Assembly: GCA_028684915.1 (NCBI GenBank)
Contig: JAQUEZ010000275.1
Coordinates: 1-7,739 of the forward strand
Direction of reading: 5' to 3'
From: Desulfobulbus sp.
GTDB lineage: Bacteria > Desulfobacterota > Desulfobulbia > Desulfobulbales > Desulfobulbaceae
DNA: 7,739 bases
Both the position numbers and the translations under genes were made by a program. Shown one piece after another: positions 6,160-7,739 of this stretch. Below the pieces are notes generated by a model. That model made no database searches and was not told the DNA's origin. It saw only the letters and a list, made by a program, of their open reading frames with translations. Within the stretch, counting starts at the first letter, position 1, and the number at the start of each line of letters is the position of its first letter.

Positions 6160-6555
6160 ACGCCGCATGCCAGTACCCAGCGAACCGCAACATCCCTCGC
6201 GACAGCCAGGTGCGGGCCATCTTGGTGGAGATCCGGCTGATCTGCGACGGTGCTTCGGGATGTGTTCAGGTGGTGCAGCGCAGTAAACAGTTGGGCGTCG
6301 ATGACGCTGCTGGACGGGCATTATATGGCCTGCGGCAATGGCCCGGGTTTAGCTCCTCGGCCAAAGCGTCGCACCCTTTTGCTCGAAGATAACGCATTGC
6401 AACGGGTGGTCATGAATCATCAACAGATGCCTGTCGCCGCTGCCCTGGTGCATCCTGATTATCGCAAGGTCATCCTTCTTTTTCAGCGGATGAATGCCCG
6501 CAAGGACGGTTTGAAAAAAATGATTGCGAGCGCTACGCCACTGCGTGCAGCCATC
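6160..6555 (+). pseudogene. DDE transposase remnant (KNDCERNA-type), multiple frameshifts
   Basis: No single frame is open, but pieces of one known transposase type appear in order across two or three plus-strand frames. They are NRNIPRDSQVRAILVEI (from 6183), LRDVF (about 6251), QRSKQLG, LLDGHYMACGNG (about 6308-6345), GFSSSAKASH in another frame (about 6346-6376), NHQQMPVAAALVHPDYRKVI (about 6415-6474), then DGLKK. After an A7 run (6516-6522) a further shift gives NDCERYATA. Relatives that I recall read like IPSDTQVRAILDE, FLDGHYLLSLDGTGYFSS, YYHQMLGAVLVHPD, and QDGxxKNDCERNA. I do not assign an ISfinder family name with certainty. The catalytic C-terminal part is absent. At least three frameshifts and one internal stop make this an old, dead copy, starting just beyond the miniature element. 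Confidence 0.6.
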
Positions 6556-6677
6556 AAGCATGTCTTAGGTGTGCGGGCTCAGTGAGTTGGATATTTGTTT
6601 GTGCACACGGCAGGATTCGAGCGCCGGCGAAGATTTGGCGAGCAGCCACTTGCGCGTACAGGTTGACATGTAAAATG

Positions 6678-6696
6678 CTAGGAGTCTGTCGGAGTA
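6678..6696 (+). repeat. Possible solitary IS1182-type terminal sequence
   Basis: CTAGGAGTCTGTCGGAGTA resembles terminal repeats of IS1182-family elements as I remember them (TAGGAGNCTGTCGGAGTA type). No IS1182 transposase sequence is adjacent and no partner end is visible. It may be a scar, or chance. Confidence 0.3.
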
Positions 6697-6810
6697 TGAG
6701 CTAGGTATCGCGCTCAATAAAATGTCAAATTGAATACAAGATACTTATTTAACAATATAAATATTGAAAATGCAGCCTGTTTTGGGTGTGTTGGCCGCAA
6801 TTTCAAATAA

Positions 6811-6839
6811 TTCTATTTCTAAAACAAAAGTGGTATAAT
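6811..6839 (+). promoter_or_regulatory. Sigma70-type promoter with extended -10 for the right IS630 transposase
   Basis: TATAAT at 6834-6839 is a perfect -10, preceded by TGG (6831-6833), giving the extended TGnTATAAT form. A weak -35 (TTCTAT, 6811-6816) lies 17 bases upstream. The ATG is 24 bases beyond the -10, so the leader is short. GGGAGGTGG at 6851-6859 is the ribosome-binding site. Confidence 0.5.
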
Positions 6840-6863
6840 ATACCCGCCAAGGGAGGTGGGCAT

Positions 6864-7370
6864 ATGGCACGACCAGCAAGCGGCAAGGAGGTTTTAGCAA
6901 AGGCGAAAGAAGCATTGGCAAAAGCGCGAACGGCAGAAGAACTCCGTCAGGCGCAAGCAGTTATCCTGCCGTTGGAATTCGGCTTTTCCATGGAACAGGT
7001 GGCCGCTGTGATCGGAGTTTCGAGGGGTTGGGTATGCCAGTTGCGGATGCGGTTTATACGTTCCGGCGGCTCGCCAGCAGAAACAAAGCGGCAGCGGGGC
7101 GGCCGGCTGCGAGAAAATATGAGCAAAGAGGAAGAGGCTGCCTTCCTCGCTCCTTTTATCGACCAAGCGACCCAAGGCGGCATCTTGATTGTGAGCGAGA
7201 TCAAAAAGGCGCTGGATGAACGAATAGGCCGTAAAACAGCGGTAGCTTTGGTCTATAATCTTCTGCATCGCCATAGCTGGAGGAAGCTGGCGCCGGACAA
7301 GAGGCATCCGCAGGCCGATGTCGAGGCGCAGTTGGAATGGAAAAAAAACTCCCGGAACTCCTCAGGTTAA
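6864..7370 (+). CDS. IS630-family transposase, N-terminal frame (orfA part)
   Basis: 168 codons from the ATG at 6864, chosen because GGGAGGTGG lies four bases upstream. A GTG at 6786 would put the promoter -10 inside the gene. The product has a helix-turn-helix (FSMEQVAAVIGVSRGWVCQL, 41-60) and a charged linker with GGRLREN. A second winged-helix-like region follows (MSKEEEAAFLAPFIDQA, 86-102; ILIVSEIKKALDERIGRK, 107-124; VYNLLHRHSWRKLAPDKRHP, 130-149), then ADVEAQLEWKK. Real homology ends at the A8 run 7341-7348. The rest of this frame (NSRNSSG) is a short out-of-frame tail, and the transposase continues in the -1 frame. Related to, but clearly different from, the copy at 1-298. Without the second part it has DNA-binding but no catalytic domain. 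Confidence 0.8.
   Translation: MARPASGKEVLAKAKEALAKARTAEELRQAQAVILPLEFGFSMEQVAAVIGVSRGWVCQLRMRFIRSGGSPAETKRQRGGRLRENMSKEEEAAFLAPFIDQATQGGILIVSEIKKALDERIGRKTAVALVYNLLHRHSWRKLAPDKRHPQADVEAQLEWKKNSRNSSG
7343..7349 (+). promoter_or_regulatory. Candidate -1 frameshift site in IS630 transposase
   Basis: In the zero frame the codons are TGG AAA AAA AAC. The heptamer A-AAA-AAC (X-XXY-YYZ) allows both tRNAs to re-pair after slipping back one base, giving a continuous product EWKK(N/K)LPELLRLID. Some IS630-family genes use programmed frameshifting. A simple base loss or gain in the A8 run is an equally good explanation. Confidence 0.45.
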
Positions 7371-7540
7371 TCGACAGTCAGTGGCCGGGGACAAAGCCGC
7401 TCCGGGTGATGTTTCAGGATGAAGCACGTTTTGGCCGTATTTCCGATACACGTCGATGCTGGTGTCCGCGACCAATTCGCCCGTTGAGCTTGGCCATGGT
7501 AACCCAGGAATCTGCGGTTTCCTGCGAACAAGAGAGGTGA
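7350..7540 (+). pseudogene. IS630-family transposase, start of DDE domain (-1 frame), interrupted
   Basis: From the A8 run the -1 frame continues the transposase: LPELLRLIDSQWPGTKPLRV, then MFQDEARFGRISDTRRCW. The Asp of FQDEARFG is the first catalytic residue of the IS630 DDE triad. Homology continues through RPLSLAMVTQE, ending at about 7510. After that the expected EYTYAYGAV-like strand is replaced by SAVSCEQER and a stop at 7538-7540. Downstream DNA in all frames lacks the remaining two catalytic residues. The gene is therefore interrupted at about 7510 by the structured DNA annotated next. If that is a splicing group II intron, the transposase could in principle be restored at the RNA level, but its 3' exon is outside the window. 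Confidence 0.7.
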
Positions 7541-7739
7541 AGCGTACACAGGGAATGTTATAGGCCGTTTGGGGTCGCAGCCCCTTAGAGCTGGTATCGC
7601 TTCGAAAAGTTGTTCCGGATTGGTGAGCGTTGTAACGTGCGTGAAACCTAAATGAGCCAGGCGCTTTGGTGAGCCTGGGGAGAGCCGGCGGAGTTCTCAA
7701 GCTATGGCATGTAACAAGAGATGCGTCATGAACGCGGGA
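7511..7739 (+). ncRNA. Probable 5' part of a group II intron inserted in the IS630 gene (runs off window)
   Basis: About 230 bases with no credible reading frame but many short stems. Examples are GGGG 7571-7574 with CCCC 7581-7584; CCAGGC 7657-7662 with GCCTGG 7673-7678 around a 10-base loop; and CAGGAA 7505-7510 with TTCCTG 7519-7524 at the junction. Stretches such as GAACAAGAGAGGTGAAGCG and ACCTAAATGAGCCAGGCGC, and the end TGTAACAAGAGATGCGTCAT, resemble the domain I-II region that precedes the reverse transcriptase gene in bacterial group II introns. This rests on memory of sequence style, not on an alignment. A textbook GTGYG 5' splice site is not obvious at 7511, so the exact boundary is open. 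Confidence 0.45.

Larger units (their letters stand above)
6556..6863. other. Non-coding stretch between IS remnants
   Basis: About 300 bases without a gene. The first third is a GC-balanced tail of uncertain origin. From about 6700 it becomes AT-rich with poly-A/T runs and ends with the promoter and ribosome-binding site of the downstream IS630 gene. The left terminus of that IS630 copy should lie here, but I could not fix it because the right end is outside the window. A possible IS1182-type end sits at 6678-6696. Confidence 0.5.

Noticed and set aside
5577..6733. Exact 11-base repeat TGTCAAATTGA at 5577-5587 and 6723-6733, considered as an IS end or target duplication
   Set aside because: Several 11-base repeats are expected by chance in a window this long, and the neighbouring bases do not extend the match convincingly.

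Overview
The window looks like a proteobacterial accessory region: a small two-gene sensory operon surrounded by a layered deposit of broken insertion sequences. The organism assignment is an inference from gene style (a PhnD-type binding protein paired with a HAMP histidine kinase of the kind common in Desulfobacterota/Desulfuromonadia and some Gammaproteobacteria) and from the IS families present. No rRNA, tRNA, CRISPR array or plasmid replication gene was seen.

Layout. (1) 1-298, minus strand: 5' part of an IS630-family transposase gene, frameshifted near its start and running off the window. (2) 332-2685, minus strand: a two-gene operon. A periplasmic PhnD-like substrate-binding protein is followed, with an ATGA stop/start overlap, by a membrane histidine kinase. 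The last codons of the kinase seem to be read from the end of the neighbouring IS630 copy. No response regulator is in the window. (3) 2880-3419, plus: 3' half of an IS4/IS701-type transposase with an in-frame amber codon. (4) 3404-4572, plus: IS21 remnant, with istA lacking its N-terminus and, by an in-frame deletion, its whole DDE core, and istB cut off before its ATPase domain. (5) 4573-6129: an apparently intact IS1595-family element (transposase 4648-5544), an unrecognised 115-residue gene on the opposite strand, and a 147-bp miniature element whose two ends match the IS1595 ends. (6) 6160-6555: heavily frameshifted remnant of another DDE transposase. (7) 6556-6863: AT-rich non-coding DNA with a possible IS1182-type end and the promoter of the next gene. 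(8) 6864-7510: a second, different IS630-family transposase whose frame switches at an A8 run. It is interrupted at about 7510 by structured DNA that looks like the 5' part of a group II intron and runs off the window.

How the parts relate. The only genes that look functional are the binding-protein/kinase pair (probable extracytoplasmic ligand sensing), the IS1595 transposase and perhaps the 115-residue gene. The most unusual structure is the IS1595 region: four related ends in the order left-right-left-right bracket a small passenger gene, so either the IS, the miniature element, or the whole 1.56-kb block could in principle be mobilised by the one intact transposase. The rest is decayed mobile DNA in which one element has cut into another.
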